Shown: in pieces, positions 22,801 to 35,770 of the stretch
How positions within the stretch are numbered: position 1 is the stretch's first letter
Layout: every line of letters begins with the position of its first letter
Assembly: GCF_021869535.1 (NCBI RefSeq)
Contig: NW_026262712.1
Location: forward strand, 103,482,140-103,546,139
DNA length: 64,000 nt
Source of the DNA: Mytilus californianus
Lineage: Eukaryota > Mollusca > Bivalvia > Mytilida > Mytilidae
Direction of reading: 5' to 3'
Notes under the pieces: generated by a model
Seen by the model: the letters and a program-made list of their open reading frames with translations, nothing else
What the model was told of the DNA's origin: nothing
Databases searched by the model: none
Translations under genes and position numbers: made by a program

Positions 22801-23185
22801 TCACAATTCCTAATGATATTGCGATTATGAAAGTTAAGTTTCTGACATTTGACTTGTTCTGCAATGGAATAGAGTACTGGTCGAATGTTTGTGTACAACA
22901 CGTAGCGTGCTTTTTCCCAGCATCATAGGACATTTCAAAACTTTTCTAAATTGCAGAATACACTTTGTGAATATAAAACAACTGTAACATCGGGAAGTTT
23001 CAAAAGGTCAAATGGCAAATGATTCCTGTTCAGAGAGGAATAGTTTGTCCTGCTTGCAACTCTAAATATCCCTCAACAAAAGTCAAGAAAAACCCCATCT
23101 CCGACCGACAGTATACGCTTGCCATGTTTACAAGACTGTAGTTTGTCGAAAATTTCCGATTGTCGTGATTGTTCTGCCCTACAGT
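19819..23185. other. No supported gene; isolated core-promoter-like site
   Basis: AT-rich sequence without a convincing exon. At 20993-21040 a TATAAATA box is followed about 30 bases on by 'gcaatggtgagaggtaaaac', an ATG close to a possible splice donor. Taken alone this is weak. The open frames at 20442-20864 and 21358-21615 show no recognisable motif. Confidence 0.4.
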
Positions 23186-23540
23186 CTGTAGATATAAGTA
23201 GATGTGGTATGAGTGCCAATGAGACAACTCTCTATCCAAGTCAAAATTTATAAAAGTAAATCATTATAGGTCAAAGTACGGTCTTTAACACGGAGCCTTG
23301 GCTCACACCGAACAGCAAGCTATAAAGGGCCCCAAAAATTACTAGTGTAAAACCATTCAAACGGGAACACCAACGGTCTAATCTATATAAAAAACGAGAA
23401 ACAAGAAACACTGATGACCCACATCAACAAACGACAACTACTGAACATCAGATTCCTGACTTAGGACAGGTGCAAACAAATGCAGCGGGTTTAAACGTTT
23501 TAATGGTACCAAACTTTCACCCTTATCTGAAACAATAGTG
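23186..23540 (-). repeat. Mussel-type repeat, arm of an inverted pair
   Basis: It starts 'agatgtggtatgagtgccaa' and continues with 'acggagccttggctcacacc' and 'cagcgggtttaaacgtttta'. The region at 25420-25780 matches it in the opposite orientation along most of its length, giving two inverted insertions of one family. Confidence 0.7.
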
Positions 23541-24324
23541 TAACACTATAAAATATCAATTAAAATGGCTGAACTCAATCAAATGACATATTAACACCAG
23601 TGAACATACACTGAACACATGCATTTTATCTATGATACAATGTAAATATAAAAAAAATAAACTAAGGGAAGAATAATTAAAGTAACATGCTATACCGCTG
23701 TGAAATGTTAAATAATTTAAGAAAAAAAATATGCTTGAACAAAATTATCAGCCATTTGCAATTACTAGTCTGTATAAATTGATTTGATATCTGAACTATG
23801 GTTAGCTTTGATATCGTACTGCTTATGGTAAAACGCTTGTTCTGTAAACTTGTATTTGTAATTCATAAATAAAGTTTGAATCCCCGTAAAGGTTTAAAGT
23901 TGTGATAAAGCAAGTAACCCTTTACCTGAATCTGTCTTTTATAGTCCATAATCCGTTGTCCTTCTTGAATGTAGCTTTTTTATTGCAGTATATGCAAGCA
24001 TATGAAATAATAAGGATTGATTTACACTTTGTTATCAGTGTGTTTTCCAAAAAAAACTGAGGGAATCCCATGAACTTCAAAAAGAGTTGAATTCGGTGGG
24101 TCAACAGCATACGCATCTTTTGCTATGCATGCATTACACGCCATGCGAATTACAATCAGTCAAATTGCCACAAACTGGAATAGGACACAAATGGTAAATT
24201 AAGTTTTAACTTAGTATTCGAATATCCTAATCCACGAAAAGATGTTGCTAGTGAGTTGAGACACAGTAAACCTTTAAAGGTAACACAATTCGTGATGGTG
24301 GAGTTAATACTTACTTTGTATAAA

Positions 24325-24545
24325 GATGTGGAGATGTGGTATGATTGCCAATGAGACAACTATCCACCAAAGTTCAAATGAAGTGGATGCCAGCAAATAT
24401 AGGTAACCGTACGTCCTTCAACAATGAGACAAAACCATACCGTATAGTCTGCTATAAAAGGTTCTAACCTGAAAAATATAAAACAATTCAGTTGAGAAAG
24501 TTAGCGGCCTAATTTATAACAAAACAATTTTCGAAAACAAAAATG
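24325..24545 (-). repeat. Mussel-type repeat fragment
   Basis: It starts 'gatgtggtatgattgccaat' and continues with 'gcaaatataggtaaccgtac' and 'cataccgtatagtctgctat'. The same terminus is seen at 23186 and, reversed, at 19670, 25730, 37760 and 44160. Confidence 0.65.
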
Positions 24546-24599
24546 ATTTGTGTTCATTTCAGTCGCCGGTTCTTCCTCATAACTCTGTACATTTAAACG

Positions 24600-25275
24600 A
24601 ATTCGTATTTACACGAGCAAAACACACAGGTGCCAAACATGGAGCAGAATCTGTTGACCGTTGCGTGACACATGAGATAATCCCCAGTGTTTAGTTTAGG
24701 TTAGTGTTGATCAGTCTAGGTTTCTATTTACGGTTTTGTAAAATTTTATTTGTCTTTACGTCGTTGTTCGACTTTTGCCATAACGTTGTGAGATTGTCTT
24801 CGAATATTCCTTTGGTATCTACCGCCTCTTTATAAGCAGAGAACTGGGACATTGACATTGGAAATTTAAAATCATCAAGTGACGTTCGTCATAGATTTTT
24901 GTTTGAAGTCCTCAATCTGTGACAGATGATAGCGGATATGTTCCAAATGTCGTAACTACAATCCCGTCCCCTTTTCCACGAATATGACCTACAGAATTAG
25001 ACTTTTTACCGGGTTTGTACTAACATGAGCAACACGACGGGTACCACATGTGAAGCAGGATCTGCTTACCCTTCCGGAGCACCTGTGTTCACCCCCAGTT
25101 TTTTGGTGGGGTTTGTGTTACTTAGTCTTTAGTTTTCTATGTTGTGTTTTGTGTACTATTGTTTGTCTGTTTGTCTTTTTCTTTTTAGCCATGGCGTTGT
25201 CAGTTTATTTTCGACTTATGAGTTGGAATGTCCTTTTTGGTATCTTTCGTCTCTCTTTCTCAAGATATGAAGCAG
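24600..25275 (+). repeat. Two 3'-end fragments of the arrayed RT element
   Basis: The stretch 24930-25275 ('gttccaaatgtcgtaactac', 'acatgagcaacacgacgggt', 'agcacctgtgttcaccccca') is the reverse complement, with divergence, of the 3' region at 44670-44960. An older, more diverged copy of the last part lies at 24600-24835. Neither includes RT motifs. Confidence 0.65.
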
Positions 25276-25419
25276 CCATTCTAGATATATAGTATCCTTT
25301 ATCACAAGCTCACTGGGATATATAATTTGTAAGCACTGACTGAAATGTGGGTTATATCGAGTTAAGCCATTTTAATTGATATTTTATAGTGTGTCTCTTT
25401 TTGTTGTAATGTTACACTA

Positions 25420-25780
25420 CTGTCTCAGGTAAGAATGAAGGTTGGCGCCTGTTAAAACGTTTAAACCCGCTGCAATTTTTGTGCACCTGTCCTAAATCAG
25501 GACCCTGTTGTTCAGTGGTTGTCGTTTGTTTTTGGTGTTGTTCATAGATGATTCTCGTTTCTCGTTTTTTATATAGATAAGACCGTTGGTTTTCCTGTTG
25601 AAATTGTTTTACACTAGTCATTTGGGAAGGGGGGGTCTATATAGCTTGCTGTACGGTGTGAGCCAAGGCTCCGTATTAAAGGCCGTACTTTGACCTATAA
25701 TTGTTAACTTGTTATACATTGTGACTTGGATGGAGAGTTGTCTCATTGGCACTCATACCACATCTTCTTATTTATATATA
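25420..25780 (+). repeat. Mussel-type repeat, other arm of the inverted pair
   Basis: It mirrors 23186-23540: 'aaaacgtttaaacccgctgc', 'ggtgtgagccaaggctccgt' and the terminus 'gagttgtctcattggcactc'. The open frames across it are not conserved as protein. Confidence 0.7.
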
Positions 25781-28324
25781 GAGTGACAGAACATCTTTAT
25801 ATATCTAAACTTCAAATCAAAGACCTAGGCAAAATGGTGTTCCTTAAGTCTTTCAGAAGGTTCTGTATTTGCAATTGCAATTTGGACTGTACATATCGTT
25901 ATGTTGTGTTGACTTATGCATTATTCGTTTAAACTTTTATGATAAACAATTTCAAAACTTTCCTTCAGTATATCATCATTGAATGAAACAAAGTCACAAT
26001 CATCAATTTCGAGTTAATGTCATCTTTTCATCTATTAACTGTGTCTAAATACCGCGATTAACTGTTAGGGTTAAATTAAACGACTGACCCACTTCTGCTT
26101 TTCAGAAAATAACACTATTCAAAGGATTAAAATTAATGTATGCTTCTTTGAAATGTTTAAGCCAAGTTTCAACGGACTTACCAGTTTTGTCATCTTTGGG
26201 ATTTTGTCGGATCCCAATTTCCTGACTCAAAGACTCAAAAACGTATTTTGCTTCTTATTAAATAAAATTATAGCAATGCAACCTCAGAAAGAATTACGAA
26301 CACCCCAAAATAATCAAAGAAACAATAAAACATCAATGAATACAATAAATATACAATCCTAGCTCAAGGATGAGGAAAACTAAGCACTCAACTCAATCAG
26401 GTCAGGGGCCGGACTCAACTTTCCGGAAATTATTAAAGTTAATGATTTGATAGTAGATATTTTGAAAGTTTAAAAAAAACATCGAATGAAAGAATCTTAT
26501 TTCATAAAAACCTGTGTATATGAAAAGAGAAATTGCATTTTATTAATCTATAGTACATGTAGTTACGACGCAATTTATACATTAGAGCTTTATTGTATGA
26601 TGTTGGAATCCATTGAAACACAAAATGTCCCCGTTTACAGTAATTTATACCTTCATAATTTGTAATCAAAAGGCTTTTATGATAAGTATTTTCGATTAAT
26701 AAATAAAGCATTGTGTGTGATGTTTGAATAAAATAAAAAAAAGAAATATAATTGAGTAGAGCCTCTGAAAAACAAATCAAACCGCATGCCACTCATGATC
26801 TGCATTTTTAGTCAAATTTGCTAGCTAAACGATGAAACTTAAAAAACACCACCATACGACCTTATGACGACCAATCTTAAATTCAAGTAAAATCATTTTT
26901 CTACGACTGTGCAAATTCTTTACCGTGTAATATGAAGTGAAATGAAACACTTTTAATAATCGACTTTTTCCTTTTCCGTCACCTCACTACTAATTGCAAA
27001 TTTTCCAAAATTGACATACTAATAAATTTGAACAGAGACAATTTCATGAAAAGTAATTATATTTCCTATGTGTGAATTAAGAAAACTATCTATTCAGTAT
27101 CTATAGGTCATGTTTACTAATTACAGGATATGATGGTACATGAATCAAGCATGCCAGTTTGTAGACTGCCTTTACAATTGTTTTAATGCTTTCAATCAAA
27201 AATGTTAGTTTTCAACTTTTACATTTGGTGAATTTAAATATCAACCGTTTTAGAGGCGTAGAGAGGACATCAAGTAAAAACGTAATCCAATCATATGGCA
27301 AAATCCTAGGTTCTTTATTCATATGCTTTACACAACGTGACTTTGACCATTTTGATTAAATTACTTCCCTTACTTGTAGATTGAAAATCTAAATCATATC
27401 AAATTTGCGGATAATCCAGTCCTTTCCCGTATTGGATCTAATATTAATGTGTGTTTGAAAACTTCCTTTAGCGGATTTTTACAAATATATTGTGTAATTT
27501 TAAGGTAAAATGCTTAAAATTTGACTGTTTACGAAATCAGAAGGATGAAATCATTATGTTTTAAATTTAAAAGAATTTGGCCAAAAACTTAGGAAGCAGG
27601 TAAGATAAAAGTTATTTAAATTAAAAATTCAGCCTGCAAGGTGTTTTCCTATATGCGGACAAATTATAAACAATATCTTCTTGTATCTGTATTTCTATTT
27701 CGAATCTTGCTTATTTACGATTTTTTGTTTTTTGATATAGCACGGTTATATTTATACGGTTACGCTTCCGATTTTCAAATGAAAGGGCCGAACGTTTTCA
27801 AAGTAGACAATGTTAATTTGTACACGAACAGAAAGCACAAAATATGTACAATTCACCTACATGCGGACAAATTGTTGATTTGACATAGGAATTGGCATAT
27901 GTGCATTTTCTGGGGGATTTGTAAAATCCTATATTAATGGCTGTCGTCATAATAAAGTAATATGGCCGCTATGCAAATTAGAAAAGTACCTCAAATTTAT
28001 GTTGGATATTACTTTTTTTTATATTCTTTGGGTCGAAAACACCATTCCACGTGCATTTTTTAAATTCTGTATATGTTTGTCGCTTCAAGGTTAATCGTAT
28101 TTCCTTTATAAAATATGTATTACGTGTCGGTCAACATTTTGAATAAATACCAAGTGAGGTTGAATGAGTTTCTATAATCGTTCTTTTGTTTATATTTTAG
28201 CGTAATTTAAATTTATAATATGTACACATAGTCAAAGTATATGATCAAACAGAATGGAATACTCGTACAAAAATATACAAGCGTTTGGCGATGTTTTAAT
28301 TGTATAATGGAATGACAAAACAAA
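25781..28324. other. No supported feature
   Basis: AT-rich sequence without a recognised repeat or exon. The open frame at 27641-27883 contains a short direct repeat ('atgcggacaaatt' at about 27653 and 27861) but no protein motif. Confidence 0.5.
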
Positions 28325-28998
28325 GCACAGGCTTTTCCAATATTGTGCTATATGTGTATTCAACTCATAGTAATACTTGGAATTTATATTCTTCAAAAGT
28401 CTATTTGTAAAATTACTTTAACACAGAAGCATCACCAATGATAAAACAAAACTATTGAAGTATACAACACCTATGTTTTATCTTAGATCTGGTGGCTTTT
28501 TATTGGTAGTGACATTTGTAACAAAATATATACTCAGTGCCTGGATGTAGCAATGGTAACGGATGAGATCATTGTCGTTGCCAATTATTTTTTCCGATTG
28601 TAGATTAAAGATCTATATAAGGTTCGAAACAATTTAGAATCATATGTTAGTGATAACTTCTTGTTACAAAAATACCATAAATCATCTATGTATCAGAAAA
28701 ATAGCTGAAAAAACTACAAAACCATTATTTTATTTAACTTTCCGATTGAAGGATGTAAAAATGATAAATTTGTTAATATTGTCTCTTTAGATTTTTGGAT
28801 TTGCATGGCGTATGATGCATGCATTCAGGAGATGATTATCCTGTCCACGCAACCATTCATACAAATCCCGCAGTTTGTGCTTCTTACATTGATTTTTCAC
28901 CTTAATCGATTAATGAGATTTGAACATCATTTTTCTTATATACTGTTGTTGGCTAAAAGTATAAATGCCAAATGCACAATACTAGGAGCCCAATTATA

Positions 28999-29021
28999 AT
29001 TTTTTTTTTTTTTTTTTTTTT
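28999..29021. repeat. Poly-T tract
   Basis: A run of more than 20 T within sequence present in duplicate B and absent from A, just downstream of the gene at 29338. It may be the tail of a minus-strand retro-insertion; no element body was recognised. Confidence 0.6.
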
Positions 29022-29337
29022 CATTTTAATATTGAATTGATTTTGCATTTTGCATGTGGACAAGGTTGTGAGTAAACATTATACTTTTTTCATAAGAAAA
29101 GATGTGTCATTGTATTGTTTTTAATAAAAACGAACATAACATAAAATTAAAAAAGAAAACACAATAAAATACATTTGTGTTAGTATATATAAAATGTTAA
29201 ACGTAGAATAAATAATGCAATTTGTTACCCTGAGTTACAAAACAACAGAAATACAAAACAATAAATACAAACTTTGATAAAAGTACAATTCAGCAAAATA
29301 ATTGTTGAGAACACAAAATAGAGTAATCGCAGATATT

Positions 29338-31967
29338 TTATATCCTATGAGATATTCTGTTGAGCAAGCTCTGTATTTTTCCTAAATATGACAGAATTAT
29401 AGGAACATCTTGCTGTAGATAATTATGATCATTGCTACGATCAACGTTCAATATTGGCCCGAAATTAACACCAAATGCACGCATAAGATGTCGTAACATT
29501 TTTTGCAGGTTATTTAAAACATTATCATACTGTCTCCTTCCAGTTAGTATGGTCATAACGTTTCTTGTCATTGTACCAATACAAGATACACTATCCTAAG
29601 TAAACAAATCATACACATTAGCATATTAGCATATTACCTTAAAATGTTTAAAGTCCTGAATAAATTGAAATTAAAACTGTCGATATTACAAAAACGTTTT
29701 AAATTTATTATTAAAAGGAAATTTTTGTTTAATGAGTATTTGGAGATGCTGCAAATAATGAAGTTTTAACCATGCCATACATTTTTAAATATACATCAAA
29801 TCAAACAGACCTAGAAAAATGTAATTATACAACTCTACATGCTTCTCAGTTTATTTATATTTATATTTATGTTTAAATCGGGTCAAATGACTATCGGCCG
29901 TCTTCGGGGGTATCTCGATGGTTAATTAGATGGCGTCTAGTATAAGAAAAGAGGGACGAAAGATACCAGAGGGACAGTCAAACTCATAGATCGAAAACAA
30001 ACTGACAACGCAATGGCCAAAAATAAAAAGACAAATAGACAAATAATAGAATACGCACGAAATGCTAATACATTATATCTAGTCCATGCATTGTTAATTG
30101 TTTCTTTTGGTTTCTTTTTAATTTGGATTTACATTTAAGTATGTTATGAATCCAATATGAGAATTTAAGTCAAATCGGTGAATATGAATTTTAAAGCTAA
30201 TTCCCCTTTGTTTTAGCTTTTTAGTGTTTTGTTTGGCTCAACTTTTGGTTTTCTGGATTGCAATTTGCAGTGCGTTTGTATGTTTAACAATTTGTTGTTT
30301 TTTGGTCATAATGTTTTCTTTTTTTTAACTTAATTTTTAACTAAAGATCACTTGAGCTTTCTATTAAGAAACAAGAAGACAAAAAACAAATCAGATAGTG
30401 TATACCTACTTGCACAATATATGTGTTGTTTCCAAATTCTATTACAGATTCTTGTTGTATTCTTTCTTGACATGTAAGCAGAAGACTTTCAAAATATACA
30501 GAACTCGCATTGCACTTAAATCAAAAGGCATTATTATTATCAAAAATGTACCAAAACCATCAAGAAATATACAAATGAAACTAAATATAAAACATACTGC
30601 ATAGCAGAACAAACGTATAAATACAACAGCCTATCATACATACACATACACTAAAACAAATTTGAATAAAAAAAAAAAAGAAAAATGGTCGGAAAAGAAA
30701 ACAATTTCAAAATGAATTCAAACAGTTCAAAGTCATATTTATTGAATATATTTAAACATATTAAATTTACATTGACTTGCTTTTCAATCTAAGTAAAACA
30801 GATGAATAAATGAGAGCTTCATATATATTTCAAGAACGATCACGGACGGTGTAATATTTTAATAAACTAAGTTAGTTGTGTCTGTAGAGCGTTCAAATAT
30901 TTGAGAAACATTCGGTTTCAAAACGGTTGAACATGAACATCATACAAAATTTCGATTTCAATATTTACTTGTATTCGATTCAATCCAATAAAGACCATTT
31001 AAAGAGATTAACAAAAGGATATTGTATATGACCATCGATTAATTTAGAATATACGTTTATTTATTTTACTTTTCTATTATATGTGTTAAGACAGTTTTTA
31101 AGTTCTGTCTCAGCCTTTTTGGGTATACGTTCCACCGATTTATATGTATAGCGTCCGTGCGTACAACATACATGTTTAATAAAGAAACGCGTATCACATG
31201 ACCAAAAATCGAAATCATACTTGATTTGTTTCTATATTCTGTTGATAATCTTAAAACGATTACATAAGAAATTTCTAAATTAATATGTGTATTTCTATTT
31301 TATATGATTTTTATATTTACATTCCTTAACCTTTCCAAGTAGAATTTTCAATTTATCGTCTGTGTTTCATTTCCGTCGATCAAAATCACAAAAACGCAAA
31401 TGGTCTGGTACAATGTCTGATTAAATCTTCCAAGGTACTTTTTGTTTGCTAGATAAAATTATTTGCATTAGCATAGATTAAGTATCTGAACTGGAAATCA
31501 GAATTCCCATCTATATTGCCAAAATAATTCGTCATGACTTGGAAAAACAATGTACTTAGCGGTAAATTCTTAGTTAAATCAAAGAATTAGAATTATTAAA
31601 TAAAATGTTATGAACTAGCTGTTTCTGTATTGATCCTGTAATAGATTTTCGATCATCTGTGTTGGCCCTCGACTTCTGGGGCCAATACAGCTAACCTCGA
31701 ATCTAGAACAGGGCCAATACAATAACAGTCAGTTAATAACACTATGTCATTAAACAAATACAGATAACATACTTACAAAGATATCGATGCTTCTATTAGA
31801 ATAAAACATCGCCCTTAAAAGTGCTGTCCGTCCTCTATTGTTTTGCAAATGAAGACCCCCGTGTTCATCTGAACCAATTGCATTGTGTATTTTTCCAAGC
31901 AAGAAACCGTTAGTTGGTTTTATGATATTGAATAAACATATCAAAATTAACAAGGAAGAACATATTT
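29338..31967 (-). CDS. Two-exon gene (partial), ankyrin-like motif, unknown function, copy B
   Basis: Exons at 31967-31777 and 29595-29338, split by a 2.2-kb intron with a good donor (ttt|GTAAGTATG) and acceptor (tttacttag|GAT); the phases match (0/0). The upstream exon has a plausible acceptor of its own (atttgtag at about 31968), so it is probably internal and the start codon lies elsewhere. The hydrophobic stretch CSSLLILICLFNII precedes IGSDEHGGLHLQ and NNRGRTALLRAMF, which resembles one ankyrin repeat. The last exon continues DSVSCIGTMTRNVMTIL, GRRQYDNVLNNLQ and HLMRAFGVNFGPILN, then a 34-residue tail ending SLLNRISHRI-stop at 29338. Both exons are conserved in duplicate A, where the frame is broken. 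I do not recognise the family. Alternatives are a lineage-specific ankyrin protein or a decaying gene. Confidence 0.55.
29942..30055 (-). repeat. 3'-terminal fragment of arrayed RT element, insertion in duplicate B
   Basis: 'agagggacgaaagataccag', 'agggacagtcaaactcatag' and 'acaaactgacaacgcaatgg' match the end of the RT element near 44630-44700. Duplicate A is uninterrupted here ('gcgtctagtctaaaatacgt'), so the insertion followed the duplication. Confidence 0.75.
31604..31743. mobile_element. Short foldback element (MITE-like) in duplicate B
   Basis: Counterpart of 13572-13708 with the same inverted ends ('gttatgaactagctgtttct' / 'acagtcagttaataacact') and central 'ttggccctcgac'. It has more mismatches between its arms than copy A. 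Confidence 0.7.
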
Positions 31968-34457
31968 CTACAAATATAAATTTGAAAATATTTTTCAATG
32001 AATCACAAAAATTATTTTTATTTGCGGATGCCTAGATGGAATAAAATTTGCATGTTCCTATATGTATTCCTTTGTATTTCTGTTGACCAGATCTTGTATT
32101 ATGATCAACTGCTTAACCCATTCTTCAATTGATATAACATGGATAGATGAATTTAATTGTTATATTATCTTACGTTTAATTTTGAAAGGATTTTAACATC
32201 CTTGGCAGCGGTCTTTCTCAATAAATCATATAAACAAGTGTTTATAAATAAAATGTCTGTTTTGAACTTGCATGAATTGTGCATCCGTAAGCCTTTTAAA
32301 TCTTTTGGTTTAGGTTCATTAATCTACACTTGAAGCGTTTAAGGTCAATTAGGCTATCTAAGCTAGCGTGCTACAAAACTATTTGTCACAACTTTGATTA
32401 CCTGTTATGAGGTATGTTAAAGATCATCTTCCTTCGGCGTTATTAAAAATAAGTAACGGTATATATGTGTTACTTTATTCAGGTCAACGTGCTGAATTTC
32501 AGAATTGACAAACCTTAAAAGCAGTCAAATGTAGGAAATGTTAATATGTTCAAAAAGTAACACAAATGATTTTAAACACACGCTTTCATATGAATGCGCC
32601 GGATATATCTTATAAAGATAGTATTTGTTTAAGATAATGATGAGATTGGTTTGTGTAGAATGAGATCAGATCCTGAGAAAAGGACTATCGCGGAAATTAT
32701 TATTGGATGTCATTGACATGTATCCCAGTACAAAAGTGGAGCTTTCAACTTTAACTGGCATTGTAAAATTTTTCTTCTAATTAAGACTACCTGGAGAGCG
32801 AGAATGAGCTTAACACAAAAATTCAATATAAATCTGATGAAGACAATTATCTTTTTTGAATCTTTGACTAACTGGACAAAAAACAGATAACATTCCTTCT
32901 TGCATTCAAACGCAGTCAAGAAAAGAACGTAACCCCTTTGCTGCACTCTGTACATATCTCTCACTGTATGTATACGATATATTTATCTATGATATTCTAT
33001 ATGTACAGACTACTAGAGTTTTGCAAATGGTATATTCTGAATACGTTTGTTTAAATAAATTCCTGTATATCAAAGTATATATTCAAATGACATGCTAGCC
33101 GCAAGATGAGTGATTATTTGAATACTTTTGAGACAAAATACATAAATTCTTACTAATAAAGTTCATCTTTTTTGTGTGATCAAATGTCTTTAGAATTATT
33201 AAAACTTTATAAATGACAGGTTTTATAAGCACATTTTGCAAAAACCCTCAGTCGGGAATACTTAAAAGGAAACGATGGGCTTGACTAATTTACAGAAAGT
33301 TCTTTGAAAAACTTGAATTTTCAGTTTGTCCGATTTTCACTTTATCTTTTATTGTCAGTAACAGTATATATATATATATATGTGTGTATACAGGAAAACA
33401 ATATGATAATACTTTAGATAAAAAGTTACATTTAGATATTATGAAAAGCGTGGTCTTTCGCAAAGACGTATTAGCGCTGGGGAATATTTGCGTTTCACAA
33501 ATTATAAGTCAAAGCAGATTTTGGGGACCAAAATACTCTGTCTTTGTGAGGGTTTCCATAAAAAGAACTAATTTCCGATTTCTTTTATTTTGATGATTAA
33601 TATTATCTTTTTATCAAACCTCTCCATGTAATTTATACATTGGTTTATGAAAAGCTATGCAATTAATCGATCAGTGGTTTTGGAATCGAAATAAAGAAAT
33701 ATAAAATCATCGTTGATATACAACTAAAAGAGAGCTAAAGGAATGGTAAGAATTACATGAATTATATAGATTAGAAATGTACATACATTATTTTATATAG
33801 ATAATTATACATTTAATATGTTGTCAGAATATGAAACTCGGCGGCTTTTTGTTACTTATATTTAGCTTGCAGAGAATAGTATTTGATTTTATTGTTTTTT
33901 TTTTATCCAAATCAAACATGTGAAATTATATGATAAAGAAATAGACACAATGTATAAAAGTTAAGTAACACTTGTAAGATTGAACATGTAATAAGAATAA
34001 AAGAAAATATATAACAATTGATTTAAATACTGCTTCCTACAATTGCCATTTCTAACCTATCATTACTTTTAGGGCAGGGGTTAAGAAACATAAAGAATAT
34101 TTCTATACTTATCCAATATTTTAAATACACGTATTCTATCCCACCATATTTTGTTAGCAATATGTTCTTACATCTACATTTGTATATGTATTATTCAAAT
34201 ATCAACAAAATATTAGTTTGTCTATTGACATTTACAGTTCTAATTGTTGTTTGAGGTCAACAAAGAGTTAAGATGTGTTTACTGCTGCTTAGAATACAAA
34301 ACAGATATTCGCGTTAGTAACACACTTCTAATGCGGTTTGCGCAACCAATATGATATACTAGAATTTCTACAGTAACTTATAATAAGTAGAGTGCAAAAA
34401 AGAGAATTTACTTGTCCCTCCCCGTTAGTCTGTACCGCTTTTTTTTTATTTGCAAAG

Positions 34458-34884
34458 GGAATAGTGAATTCTCAGTGTATACTGTTAAATTTTGTCTTGC
34501 ATTTTTGCTCGAGACATTCAAGCTACTATCTTTTATGCACAGCAGGATAAAAAAGCAAACATTCTCTTATATAGATATCTTACCATTTAGAAAGCAACTT
34601 TCTCACCAAAAAACCTGTTGAAGCGGGTAAAGTACTTTTATTTACAACGTTTAAGTTCACGCGACACAAGGTAGCATACAACCATCCAAAATCTTCCTGA
34701 ATTGAATTCTCAGTGCATATTGTTAAATGTTTTCTTGCAATTTTGCTACTGTCATTGAGGCAGAACGGGACAAAATGCAAACATTCTCTTATATAGAGAT
34801 CTTACAATTTAGATAGCAACAACCTAACCAGAAAAAAAAAACATGTTTACGAGGGTAAAGTACTTTTATTTACAACGTTTAAGT
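34458..34884 (+). repeat. Local tandem duplication (about 190-bp units) in duplicate B
   Basis: 34458-34651 and 34697-34884 both run from 'ttctcagtg..ta.tgttaaa' through 'caaacattctcttatataga' to 'gtacttttatttacaacgtt'. Duplicate A has the block once (about 16555-16730). Confidence 0.7.
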
Positions 34885-35486
34885 CAGGTTGTTGATAATG
34901 ATCAATTTTATCAAAACATCTGTGTAAAATTGTTGTTTTGGTCAATTGTGACATGTTTATTACATATACATCGCAGTGATATCATCGAGCCACTCGAAGA
35001 CACTGAATTGACCGAAATATATCACTATATTCCTTAACAAACAAAATCATCATTTTAATTCAAAGTTTTTTCTTTTGCTTGTTTTACTGTGTTGTGTGTA
35101 GATTGAGTACTTTCACTTCTGGTTAACGAAACGCCGATAATAAGGACAGAAACGGTACAGTATACATCATGTGAATGGAGCAGCACTATCAATCTAACGT
35201 ATGTTGAATTACTGTCCACCAGCGTCAGTTACCAACCAGTGCTAGAATAAGAACAAATAATTTTATTAATTTTTGGGGTTCGAACCGCTTTTCTGGACAT
35301 TTTAACTTCAAACCCTCTGTCCATCAAAATTTGATATAACTAGTTAACAAAAGTTTGTTTTTGTCTCCTAATAAAATTCAGACAAATGGGTTACGATTAC
35401 TAGTGAGACAACTATGCACTAGAAACCAAATCGTAGACAAATATATCGATTAGTCACCGTACGACCTTATGTATTTTTAACATTGC

Positions 35487-35770
35487 CATATAAGCGGGAG
35501 GTTTTGCTAGCCATAAAACCAGGTTCAACACAACATTTTTTCTTGAAATGTCCTGTACCAAGTCAGGAATATGGCAGTTGTTATCAACTAGTCCGTTTCT
35601 ATGTATGTTGGCGTTTGTTTTTGTTGCATCTCAGTGTTTCTGTTGTTACGTTGTTTTCCTCTTATAGTTGATGTGTTTTCCTTGGTTTTGGTTTGTGACC
35701 CGGATTTGTTTTCGCTTAAACGATTTATGACTTTTGAACAGCGGTATACTACTGTTGCCTTTACTTAGCA
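35487..35770 (+). repeat. Dispersed mussel-type repeat, insertion in duplicate B
   Basis: It starts near 'aagcgggaggttttgctagc' and ends 'cggtatactactgttgcctt'. Duplicate A lacks it. The end matches, reversed, the fragment at 10638-10745. It resembles 52040-52240 in its first part ('caggaatatggcagttgtt'). Confidence 0.65.

Noticed and set aside
16493..34621. Similar 70-codon frames at 16493-16705 and 34412-34621
   Set aside because: They lie at matching places in the segmental duplicates, lack good starts, differ by indels and show no motif; the similarity comes from the duplication.
35270..35292. 'ggggttcgaaccgc', similar to a tRNA B box
   Set aside because: No A box or cloverleaf around it, and the matching site in duplicate A is diverged.
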